A DNA stretch of 11,327 nucleotides from Opitutia bacterium. Lineage in GTDB: Bacteria; Verrucomicrobiota; Verrucomicrobiia; Opitutales; Seribacteraceae. The translations under genes and the position numbers were made by a program. The stretch spans positions 7,439 through 18,765 of the forward strand of contig NZLE01000025.1 of assembly GCA_002692605.1 (NCBI GenBank). The letters are read 5' to 3'. Below, piece after piece: positions 1 through 6,258 of this stretch (its first letter is position 1; every line of letters starts with the position of its first letter). Below the pieces are notes generated by a model that was not told where the DNA came from, made no database searches, and saw only the letters and a list, made by a program, of their open reading frames with translations.

Positions 1-273
1 TTGGGCACTTTCGGAAAGGGGAGGATGGTTCCGGAGTTCGAGCAAGCTGCCTTCTCTCTGGCGGAGGGAGAGTTGAGCCAACCCGTTAGAACCCAATTCG
101 GTTGGCATTTGATTCTTCTTCGGGAGCGGAATCCATCCAAGGTCACTCCCTTTGATGAGGTTCTGGATAAAATTATCGAATATTTGACGGAGAGAAGGAA
201 GGATAAGGTTTTCGAGGAATTTCTCGATCGCCTGAAATCGGCTGCAAGCATTGAGGAGGTTTCGGGAATTTGA
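1..273 (+). CDS. Parvulin-type (PpiC/SurA-like) peptidyl-prolyl cis-trans isomerase, C-terminal fragment
   Basis: This is the last 90 residues of a protein that begins before the window; frame 1 is open from the first base, so the TTG at position 1 should be read as an internal Leu codon rather than a start. The opening residues GTFGKGRMVPEFEQAAF match the end of a parvulin rotamase domain (the usual form is GxLGxFxRGxMVPxFExAxF), followed by the GELSQPVRTQFGWHLILL block with the conserved FGWHLI strand. After that comes a charged amphipathic helix (about residues 48-85, TPFDEVLDKIIEYLTERRKDKVFEEFL) like the C-terminal chaperone helix of SurA/PrsA proteins. Family members catalyse prolyl isomerisation during folding of exported proteins, usually in the periplasm. 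Localisation cannot be checked because the N-terminus is missing. It converges on metF with 165 bases between the stop codons. Confidence 0.9.
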   Translation: MGTFGKGRMVPEFEQAAFSLAEGELSQPVRTQFGWHLILLRERNPSKVTPFDEVLDKIIEYLTERRKDKVFEEFLDRLKSAASIEEVSGI

Positions 274-438
274 ACGGTTCGCCCGGCATGATGGTAATTA
301 TATTGGCATTATCCGGAAATTCATTTGTTTCATTTGTTCGGACTGCGCGAAAAGCATATTAACGCTTGATTTCAGCGCTCTGCCCATAGCCACGAAACCA
401 TGAGGTTCAATTGCCGTCTCCTTGCCGAATCTGGAGTT
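274..438. other. Convergent intergenic region between PPIase and metF, with a 9-bp tandem repeat
   Basis: These 165 bases separate two converging genes. I looked for a bidirectional terminator and found no convincing GC-rich stem followed by a T-run on either strand. The one clear repeat is an exact tandem duplication of the 9-mer TTCATTTGT at 320-328 and 329-337. It lies beside a weak CCGGAA...TTCGG pairing (313-318 with 336-341) that is too imperfect to call a hairpin. No open reading frame with protein-like character was seen. Confidence 0.4.
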
Positions 439-1317
439 TCAAGAGCCCAGAGACAATCCTTCGAGAATCGCCAAGGTGCTTTTGGATTTGTTCAAAGCAT
501 AAAGGTGAAAGCCGGGGCCGTTTTCCCGTAAGAGTTCGGAAACTTGGTTCAAAGTCCACTTCGATCCGATTTCCGGATGTTTTTGCGGATCGGTTGCTTC
601 AAGCTGCTTTTCGAGCTCCGGAGGGAGGAAGGCCTGGCACATCTTACAGAATCTTTGAACCTGCCCCAAAGACAACGCCGGAAGTAATCCGGGTAGGATG
701 GGTATTAAAATACCTGCCTTCCGGCAATTTTCGACAAAACTAAAATAGGCTTGGTTATCAAAAAAGAGCTGTGTGGTTATGAAATCAGCCCCAGCGTCCG
801 TTTTGGTTTTGAGGTTTTTCATATCAGTTTCGAAATCCGGAGCCTCCGGATGCTTTTCCGGGTAACCTCCGACTCCAATGCCGAACTCCGGAAAATGATC
901 GCGTATCAAGGCAACGAGTTCGGAGGCGTATCGCAAGCCTCCCTCCGTAACCCTGAACTCGCTTTCGCCTTGGGGCGGGTCTCCCCGCAAGGCCATGACG
1001 TTGCGAAAGCCTGCTTCTGCGAAACCTTCGAGTATTTCCAAAAGTTCATCTTTGGAGTGCCCCACGCATGTCAGGTGAGGCATGACCTCGAAGCCATGTT
1101 CTTCCTTGAGGATTTTCGCATACCTCATGGTGGTTTTTCTGGTCCCTCCGCCCGCTCCGTAGGTGATGGAAACGAAGTCCGGTCGATGAGGTTGCAGGGC
1201 AGTTGCGGTTCGGATCATTCGCTCTCCTCCCTCTTCGTTTTTTGGAGGAAAGAATTCAACCGAAAACAGAGGTCGTTCCTCCTCGAAAAGTCCTCTTATG
1301 GAAGTACCTGAATTCAT
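439..1317 (-). CDS. metF: Methylenetetrahydrofolate reductase (5,10-methylene-THF reductase)
   Basis: MetF reduces 5,10-methylenetetrahydrofolate to 5-methyltetrahydrofolate with FAD, supplying the methyl group for methionine synthesis in the cytosol. The 292-residue length is normal for the bacterial single-domain TIM-barrel enzyme. Family motifs appear in order: SVEFFPPK with the proton-donating Glu at residue 21, SITYGAGGGTR (50-60), MPHLTCVGHS (79-88), LRGDPP with the folate-contacting Asp at 113, GGYPEKHPE (150-158) and TTQLFFD with Gln at 183 (181-187). The ATG at 1315-1317 places SVEFFPPK at its usual distance from the N-terminus. There is no Shine-Dalgarno sequence in front of it (TGATGCGTTAA then ATG). 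The gene stands alone with its own promoter region, which carries a strong dyad at 1321-1352. No metH or ahcY is adjacent. Identification is firm. Confidence 0.97.
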   Translation of the reverse strand: MNSGTSIRGLFEEERPLFSVEFFPPKNEEGGERMIRTATALQPHRPDFVSITYGAGGGTRKTTMRYAKILKEEHGFEVMPHLTCVGHSKDELLEILEGFAEAGFRNVMALRGDPPQGESEFRVTEGGLRYASELVALIRDHFPEFGIGVGGYPEKHPEAPDFETDMKNLKTKTDAGADFITTQLFFDNQAYFSFVENCRKAGILIPILPGLLPALSLGQVQRFCKMCQAFLPPELEKQLEATDPQKHPEIGSKWTLNQVSELLRENGPGFHLYALNKSKSTLAILEGLSLGS

Positions 1318-1320
1318 TTA

Positions 1321-1352
1321 ACGCATCAACATATCATGATGCGTTGATGCGT
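1321..1352 (-). promoter_or_regulatory. Dyad operator upstream of metF
   Basis: ACGCATCAAC at 1321-1330 and GTTGATGCGT at 1343-1352 form a perfect 10-bp inverted repeat around a 12-base centre. The centre contains ATCATGAT, itself an 8-bp palindrome (1333-1340). On the metF coding strand the hexamer GCATCA occurs twice in tandem (within 1350-1336), and its inverted partner completes the dyad. The dyad starts only 3 bases from the metF ATG and overlaps the likely core promoter, as expected for a repressor that blocks RNA polymerase. ATCAA/TTGAT dyads resemble sites that I recall for the ArsR-family SahR regulator of methionine-cycle genes, but that comparison is from memory. The regulator is not in the window. 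A hairpin acting in RNA is possible but would have to include the very start of the transcript. Confidence 0.7.
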
Positions 1353-1356
1353 GCAA
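1328..1356 (-). promoter_or_regulatory. Candidate sigma70-like promoter of metF
   Basis: On the minus strand TTGCAC (1356-1351) and TATGTT (1333-1328) are separated by 17 bases. They match the -35 and -10 consensus at 3 of 6 and 4 of 6 positions. Transcription would then begin near 1321, only about four bases before the ATG, giving an almost leaderless message. The match is modest. Its main support is that the spacing is ideal and that the dyad covers exactly this segment. Confidence 0.35.
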
Positions 1357-1386
1357 GTTAATTGGGCGGATGGGGAATCGAAAAAA

Positions 1387-2751
1387 TCACTCCACGATGG
1401 TCATCCAGGATTGGGTCTGAAAGTGATAGAATCGAGGGGGGGCGCTCCCTTCTTCGAAAAACATCCAAGAGCCTTCTTGGGTCGTGGAGGGGGCTTGGTA
1501 AAAATATGGGAAAGCGGAAGCATTCGTCCAAACCCATCCGAGTTGCTCCAAGTACAACCAACCCGGTGTGTAGGGAGTTGCGGAGGAGGCGTTTTCATCA
1601 TCAGTCCAGGTGATCCCCCAACGAATGCCATTGTCCTTGGTCGCAGACGAAGTCGCCGGGTCGGTGATCAATTCGTTGAGGTAGGAGAAGCCCAATTCGA
1701 AGGCATTTTCCTGGACTCGTTGTTTCATGGTTTGGTTGAAGTCAGAGAGACCGATTAGTTCATATTCGCCAGGAGATTGAGTAACCATCAGCTTGCCTTG
1801 TTCAATTGCGGAGAGGACGGAGGAACCGTACTGGGCTTCGGAATAGAGGTTGTAGGTTTCCAAATTCGCAAGTACGTAAGCGATGCCTTCGTTTACCCCC
1901 AAATTGTAATTTGTGCGACCGGGGTCATCCGTGGTGGCGCTGTAATTTGCATCCAGATGAAAGACGTCCTCGACTTCATTCAGAGAAGCGCTGGAAAACC
2001 GAGCGGTTGCATAGGAGTCGGTCGGAGTATCGCTGCTCTGAAGTTGAATTTTGAGAAAAAGCTGACTGCCATCCATGAGAGAGTCGGGTAACTGTTCATC
2101 GAAAACAACCAAAGCGGACTCTCCCGAAGGAGTTGGGTTGTTGGAGATTCGGCTCCATTCGGATCCGTCCTTGGATGCCCATAGGGAAGAGAATCCGGAA
2201 CCCGAGTAATTGGAGTTCGATGAGTAATTGAGAGAGGTGGTGGCAATCCGAGCGCGCGCAGATTTGAGCGTGCCATTGAAATCAAAACGGTAAGTGAGAT
2301 TGGCTACGACACCATTCTCACTGGGGCCCCAATAGGAAATAAGGGCGTCTTCGGGATCGATGAATTTTTTGACCATGTTACTCTCGGTCAGATAAGTCTC
2401 GGCATCATGCTCCTCTATGGTTTTGAAACCCCACGAAAAGTTAATCAAACCATTGGGCAGAGGAGTTTCCGCAGGCTGTTCGGTTCCCGTTGACGGGGCG
2501 GATGAGGGTAGGTCGTTTGGCGGGGAGTCGGGATCTTCGTCCTCCAGTTTTTGCCAATAGAGATCGTTGGTCAGTTCCACTCCTGAAGGAACTTGAGTAT
2601 GGGCGAGATAAAGCTCTTCGGAATGAATGACAACGACTCCCCGATCGTAAGACTTCGATTGATCCCACTCGGTGCTTACCTGCGCATGCAGGGAGAGCGC
2701 AAGAGTCAGAAACGCAAGAACGGGACGAAGTGGGCTAGGCAAGGAAACCAT
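1387..2751 (-). CDS. Secreted protein of unknown function with carbohydrate-binding-like N-terminus and aromatic-rich C-terminal module
   Basis: I do not recognise the whole protein (454 residues). A signal peptide covers about residues 1-23 (hydrophobic 10-22, ending LSLHA), so it is exported. Residues 28-70 (EWDQSKSYDRGVVVIHSEELY...YWQKLED) follow the W-Y-G-V-Y-W spacing of CBM5/12-like or fibronectin-adjacent carbohydrate-binding modules. A Pro/Ser/Thr linker follows at 72-100. Residues 104-260 look like a beta-rich domain with many Ser, Asn and Thr. Residues 287-345 hold two related copies of a segment resembling the NPxxYGLYTE-type repeat of bacterial surface proteins (VLANLETYNLYSE and VTQSPGEYELIGLSD). 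The C-terminus (397-454) is packed with Trp, Tyr and Phe (GWLYLEQLGWVWTNASAFPYFY... SWMFFEEG... RFYHFQTQSWM), like a terminal module I associate with Verrucomicrobia surface proteins. It lies 49 bases after the TPR gene and may be read through from the TonB operon, but its acidic, aromatic composition sets it apart. No enzyme motif was found. Confidence 0.8.
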   Translation of the reverse strand: MVSLPSPLRPVLAFLTLALSLHAQVSTEWDQSKSYDRGVVVIHSEELYLAHTQVPSGVELTNDLYWQKLEDEDPDSPPNDLPSSAPSTGTEQPAETPLPNGLINFSWGFKTIEEHDAETYLTESNMVKKFIDPEDALISYWGPSENGVVANLTYRFDFNGTLKSARARIATTSLNYSSNSNYSGSGFSSLWASKDGSEWSRISNNPTPSGESALVVFDEQLPDSLMDGSQLFLKIQLQSSDTPTDSYATARFSSASLNEVEDVFHLDANYSATTDDPGRTNYNLGVNEGIAYVLANLETYNLYSEAQYGSSVLSAIEQGKLMVTQSPGEYELIGLSDFNQTMKQRVQENAFELGFSYLNELITDPATSSATKDNGIRWGITWTDDENASSATPYTPGWLYLEQLGWVWTNASAFPYFYQAPSTTQEGSWMFFEEGSAPPRFYHFQTQSWMTIVE

Positions 2752-2800
2752 GTTTTGAAGCTAAGGTACGAAAACACGATAGCAAGTTTTTCCGACGAGG

Positions 2801-4165
2801 TCAAAAGCGTATCCTCGAGCTTGCCAGGAGGTTATTGATCGATTTGAGGTATTTGGCTACTCTCGGTTGAGGATCTATGGATTGGGCCCGTTCGAGCAGA
2901 GAAGAGGCCTTTTCGTATTGGTTCTTGGAAACCATCATTCGGGCGTGCTCGATAAGAGCCCGCACTTCATGCTCGGAATCCTTGGCGGCTCGTTCGAATC
3001 TCAAACTGGCTTCCGCGTAGTCCTTTTGCTTCCACGCCAATTGACCTAGGATTAACAGGGCTTCTCCTTCCAGGGGATGCTTACGTACGATTTCCTCTAA
3101 AATTTTACGGGCGGACTGATCTTTGCCCGTTGCCCGCAAAACCTCGGCTTGGAGGAGTCGGATTTTCTTTTCGTCTTCCTCCGAATACCCTTTTCCGAAA
3201 ATGCTTTCGATCTGATCCAGGTAGGAAAACCCTTCCTGGTAGGATCCTCTGCCAATGAGAATCCGGGCAACCCGAATGTATTGTTCGAGGCTGAGCTTCT
3301 CCTTTTGGCGAAGAGCTTCCTCGTAAATACCGAAGGATTTCTCGAAAAGGGAGAGGTTGTGATAGAGATCGCCCAAGACCATGTAATCGGAAGCCTTCAG
3401 CTTTTTCATTCTTTTTAGAGTTTCCAAGGCAACGGCTGCGTTCTTGTCTTGTCCCATCTGTTGTAAAACCGAGGCTCGAGCTCGATGGCAAAAGGTGTCG
3501 TGTGCATCCTTTTCCAACATTTCGTCGAGCAGAGCCAAGGCCTGAGGGTATCTTTCCGTGAAAAGAAAGCAATTGACCAAACCGTTTCGCGCATCCTTGC
3601 TCTCGGGCAAAAGCAAGAGTCCCATGCGGTAAGCGTTTTCCGCGGAAAGGTATCGTTCCAAACTTAATTGGCAAAAGCCGAGAGCGACGTAAGTCACTCC
3701 GTCCGCATCCCCCAAGCTGATCGCCTTGGTCAGATGAAGAGACGCGTTTTCGTAATCATTCAGATTAAGGTTTACGAAACCAAGATTCTTATGAGCTCGT
3801 AAAAACGCAGGAAATTTTTTGATCGCCTGCAAGTAGGTCTTTCGGGCGGAGGTGAGCCGGCTTGCCTGATAGTACATGGTTGCCAAGGCGAAATCAAGAG
3901 CGGCGCTGTTGTCGGAATCGATTTCTGCCTCCAAATACGCAATCGCCTCAAGCAGTTGGTTTTCGGCTTTGGCCACGACTTGCCTGAGTACCTCTTGTTC
4001 GGATCGGCTGATTTTGGGCTCGATTTCGCTTCTGAATCCATATTCCCCCATAAAGCTACGAACGAAACTTGGGTTATTCCAAAAATCGCGGGTCAATTCG
4101 GGTTTTGGAGCCATTCCCGCAAGAAGGCTTGGGAAGAGAAGAAAAAATTGAATTGCACGGTTCAT
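2801..4165 (-). CDS. Periplasmic TPR-repeat protein of the TonB operon
   Basis: This 454-residue protein has a signal peptide (about residues 1-17, hydrophobic FFLLFPSLLAG), then a lead-in helix region (45-85), and then a long array of tetratricopeptide repeats from about residue 88 to 445. Typical repeat cores are visible, for example the units around AHKNLGFVNLNLNDYENASLHLTKAISL, LILGQLAWKQKDYAEASLRFERA and MMVSKNQYEKASSLLERAQSI, split here by position. TPRs are protein-protein scaffolds, not enzymes. It starts inside the tonB stop codon (TAATG at 4167-4163), so it belongs to the TonB operon. A TPR protein in the same last position is known in Vibrio TonB2 clusters, where its role is not well defined. 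I infer a periplasmic partner of TonB or TtpC. No Shine-Dalgarno sequence precedes the ATG; translation is probably coupled to tonB. Confidence 0.88.
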   Translation of the reverse strand: MNRAIQFFLLFPSLLAGMAPKPELTRDFWNNPSFVRSFMGEYGFRSEIEPKISRSEQEVLRQVVAKAENQLLEAIAYLEAEIDSDNSAALDFALATMYYQASRLTSARKTYLQAIKKFPAFLRAHKNLGFVNLNLNDYENASLHLTKAISLGDADGVTYVALGFCQLSLERYLSAENAYRMGLLLLPESKDARNGLVNCFLFTERYPQALALLDEMLEKDAHDTFCHRARASVLQQMGQDKNAAVALETLKRMKKLKASDYMVLGDLYHNLSLFEKSFGIYEEALRQKEKLSLEQYIRVARILIGRGSYQEGFSYLDQIESIFGKGYSEEDEKKIRLLQAEVLRATGKDQSARKILEEIVRKHPLEGEALLILGQLAWKQKDYAEASLRFERAAKDSEHEVRALIEHARMMVSKNQYEKASSLLERAQSIDPQPRVAKYLKSINNLLASSRIRF

Positions 4166-4854
4166 TATTTGAGCAAACTGAAACGGACCGGCAGGTAAAA
4201 TTGAACCTTGACCGGAACACCGTTTCTTTTGGGTGATTCGTAGATGGAGCCCTCCGCGGCTTCGCGGGAGGGTTTGATGAAATCGGGATGGGTGCTGGAA
4301 ACGACTTCCGCCACCTGGACTCTTCCTTTCTCGTCGATTTGAATAAGCAACTTAACTTCTCCTTCCAGTCCTTTTCTCTTGAGATGAGCCGGATAGCGAA
4401 GAACTCCTTGCCTGATTATGGACGGATTGCGATCCAACTCATGGAGAGCAAAGACCAATTCCTGTTCGAGACCCTTTACGTTGGGATTAAAGCTAACGAG
4501 TGAGAAGGCAGACTTGAAATCGCCTGGGCCCACTTCCAAGGTGGCATCCAAAGCCAAGGTGTCGAGCTGAAGGGGAGCTTTTTCAAGGAGCTTGGGGACC
4601 GGTTTGGGGCGAAGCAAATCCTTTTCCAATTTTTCCTCCATCTTAGATTTGGGGGGTGGGGGAGGAGAGAACGTAGGAGCATCGACGGAACGAACCAGCC
4701 AATCGTCCTGACGAATGAATTCGGATAGGGGGAGCAGACAAAACAACGCTATTGAAATGAAAAGGGAGAAAATTACGCTCAGTCTTTTCGAACCACGGAC
4801 TCGTTCCGTTTCGACTCCCGGGATCCCATCATAGGAATGTTTCTTCGGCTTCAT
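4165..4854 (-). CDS. tonB: TonB-family energy transducer
   Basis: TonB links the ExbB/ExbD proton motor to outer-membrane receptors. In this 229-residue protein a basic cytoplasmic stretch (1-24) leads into one transmembrane helix (about 25-44, LSVIFSLFISIALFCLLPL). A short proline-rich segment follows (FSPPPPPK, 62-69), then a charged linker (70-150). The TonB C-terminal domain occupies about 152-229: LRYPAHLKRKGLEGEVKLLI is the typical YPxxxxxxGxxGxV opening, and VQFYLPVRFSL the closing strand. The periplasmic linker is short and has much less proline than classical E. coli TonB, as in TonB2-type proteins. The ATG overlaps the stop of the upstream exbD as ATGA (4854-4851), and the stop overlaps the TPR gene start. 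No receptor gene lies nearby, so the transported substrate is unknown. The family call is firm. Confidence 0.93.
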   Translation of the reverse strand: MKPKKHSYDGIPGVETERVRGSKRLSVIFSLFISIALFCLLPLSEFIRQDDWLVRSVDAPTFSPPPPPKSKMEEKLEKDLLRPKPVPKLLEKAPLQLDTLALDATLEVGPGDFKSAFSLVSFNPNVKGLEQELVFALHELDRNPSIIRQGVLRYPAHLKRKGLEGEVKLLIQIDEKGRVQVAEVVSSTHPDFIKPSREAAEGSIYESPKRNGVPVKVQFYLPVRFSLLK

Positions 4855-5252
4855 TTTGCCAGGGGACTAAGTTTGACTGCCTCGGCTCCGCCGAGGATTG
4901 CCTGATCCATCACTTGCGTTGCCAATCCGGCCTTGGATCCAGGTGACACTTGTATGAGGATCAAAGATTTACTTTTCCCCTTCGCGTTTCGCACGATTGG
5001 GGCGATCTCCTCCAGGCCGACAACCGATCCATTTTGCATAAGCTGACCGGAAGAGGGCAATTGAAAGGAGAGGGGAGGTTGGTCGGAAAGTGAGTTTTTT
5101 GCGGTATCCCTGTACTTGGAAGTAAGACCTGTTTCATTGATGAACGAGGTCGCCACAATAAAAAAGATCAGGAGGATGAAAACCATGTCAATGAGTGGGG
5201 AGACGTTGATTTCAACTTCGTCCGTGGGCAAACTTTTTGGCAACCGTTTCAT
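4851..5252 (-). CDS. exbD: ExbD/TolR-family proton channel subunit, second copy
   Basis: ExbD dimers sit inside the ExbB pentamer and carry the proton-conducting Asp. This 133-residue protein has a short cytoplasmic N-terminus, the motif INVSPLIDMVFILLIFFIV with the essential Asp at residue 22 at the start of its single transmembrane helix (about 20-40), and a periplasmic TolR-like domain (about 65-133, GLEEIAPIVRNAKGK...LILIQVSPGSK). I chose the ATG at 5252-5250 because it overlaps the preceding exbD stop as ATGA, like neighbouring junctions, and puts the Asp at the normal distance from the N-terminus; a longer frame upstream would add 29 non-family residues. The block between transmembrane helix and domain is Ser/Gln/Leu rich and unlike the first copy. 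It is followed by tonB with another ATGA overlap. Confidence 0.92.
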   Translation of the reverse strand: MKRLPKSLPTDEVEINVSPLIDMVFILLIFFIVATSFINETGLTSKYRDTAKNSLSDQPPLSFQLPSSGQLMQNGSVVGLEEIAPIVRNAKGKSKSLILIQVSPGSKAGLATQVMDQAILGGAEAVKLSPLAK

Positions 5253-5659
5253 TTGGGTTTTCTCGTTGCAATGGAAACGGATGGAGCTTTGCGTCTTGCT
5301 TCCAGGATGACTTTGGCCAGTAGAGCCGCATCGGCCCATTCGTCGGATTGGATGACCACTGGTTTCTTTCGGTCTTTGCTCGCCAGTTCAATCAAGGATG
5401 GGATCTGCTTCAGACCGATTTCCTCACCTGCGTGAAAAATTCGATTCTCTTGGGAAAGGGCAAAAAGGATCGAGTTTTTTTCGAGAGACTCCGCGGTTTG
5501 AGTCTTCGGACGGGAGACTTCAATCCCTGGTAGGCTTACGAAAGTTGCGGATACGATGAAGAAAATGAGCAAAATGAAAACCACGTCGATCAATGGAGAA
5601 ACGTTGATCGCTCCAACTTCGTTTTCCTCATAGGCACGCGCTCTACCGTACAATCTCAT
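5249..5659 (-). CDS. exbD: ExbD/TolR-family proton channel subunit, first copy
   Basis: This 136-residue inner-membrane protein belongs to the same family as the gene that follows it. The hydrophobic block INVSPLIDVVFILLIFFIV contains the conserved Asp at residue 25 and is almost identical to the block in the second copy. The periplasmic domain (about 62-136) differs: GLKQIPSLIELASKDRKKPVVIQSDEWADAALLAKVILEARR, quoted here as the typical ExbD alpha/beta pattern (VVIQSDEWADAALLAKVIL is the key part). I placed the start at 5659 because its ATG overlaps the exbB stop as ATGA (5659-5656). A further in-frame ATG at 5713 would create a 58-base overlap and add an unlikely Pro-rich leader. Both ExbD copies keep all expected features, so neither looks like a decaying duplicate. 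Confidence 0.92.
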   Translation of the reverse strand: MRLYGRARAYEENEVGAINVSPLIDVVFILLIFFIVSATFVSLPGIEVSRPKTQTAESLEKNSILFALSQENRIFHAGEEIGLKQIPSLIELASKDRKKPVVIQSDEWADAALLAKVILEARRKAPSVSIATRKPK

Positions 5660-6258
5660 AGCTGCGAAGGTCTGACTTGGCGGATCGACAGGCTTTCCAG
5701 GCGGTTGATGCAATGCAACCAGTCCTTTCTCCTTCTTTGTAAGAGATGAATGAATGCCAATGCGGGAATGGCTACGAGCAGACCGGCTTGAGTGGTGACA
5801 AGAGCTTGGGAGATTCCACTGGCAACCTGATTCATCTTATAACTGTCCTGCATGCTCAGCCCATCGAAGGTTTGCAGCATGCCGATCACCGTACCAAGTA
5901 GCCCAATCAGGGGAGCGGCGCTGGCCAGAACCAAAAGAAAGCGAATGCGGCGACGTAAATAAGAGGAGTCCGCGATCCGAATTTGCTCAAAACGCCTACG
6001 AGTCTCTTTGGGATCCTTGTGATCGGCAAGACAGTGCCGTAAAATGCGGTCTACCCTTCCACCTCCTTCGAAGGCTCCCCATTTTTCCCGTGGGAAGGCC
6101 TTCAAATCCTTGGGAATCACGGTTCTCAGACGTAACCAAAGGTCAAAGGCAAGGCAGTAAGTGTAAAAGGATAGAAGACCAATGATGGGCATGAGGGAGC
6201 CACCCTTTTCCCAAACGTTGTTGGCGCTTTGGAGAAATTCAATCAGCGGATGCATCAT
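5656..6258 (-). CDS. exbB: ExbB/TolQ/MotA-family proton channel protein (ExbB2-type)
   Basis: ExbB forms the pentameric ring of the inner-membrane proton motor. The 200-residue length suits the short ExbB2 type. Three transmembrane helices are visible at about 23-41, 106-128 and 148-173, with the long cytoplasmic loop (45-104) between the first and second. The two signature segments are AAPLIGLLGTVIGM (114-127) and GISQALVTTQAGLLVAIPA (148-166), which line the channel. The start overlaps the end of the ttpC-like gene by 20 bases. It is one of the few starts here with a purine-rich stretch in front (AAGGGAAGA before ATGATG); the second ATG, at 6255, has the better spacing and may be the one used. 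Proton-channel family membership is certain. ExbB rather than TolQ is chosen from the operon context. Confidence 0.93.
   Translation of the reverse strand: MMHPLIEFLQSANNVWEKGGSLMPIIGLLSFYTYCLAFDLWLRLRTVIPKDLKAFPREKWGAFEGGGRVDRILRHCLADHKDPKETRRRFEQIRIADSSYLRRRIRFLLVLASAAPLIGLLGTVIGMLQTFDGLSMQDSYKMNQVASGISQALVTTQAGLLVAIPALAFIHLLQRRRKDWLHCINRLESLSIRQVRPSQL

Noticed and set aside
751..1311. 186-residue plus-strand frame opposite metF
   Set aside because: It is fully antisense to a well-identified metF and has no recognisable protein features.
1380..1427. Terminator of the secreted-protein gene: ATCACT/AGTGAT pairing followed by TTTTTT on the minus strand
   Set aside because: The stem is 6 bp with a loop of about 30 bases and AT-rich, so it is too weak to call, although the T-run just after the stop codon is suggestive.
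5253..5339. Longer N-terminus for the second ExbD
   Set aside because: The extra 29 residues do not resemble ExbD, overlap the previous gene deeply, and the ATG at 5252 gives the same ATGA junction as its neighbours.
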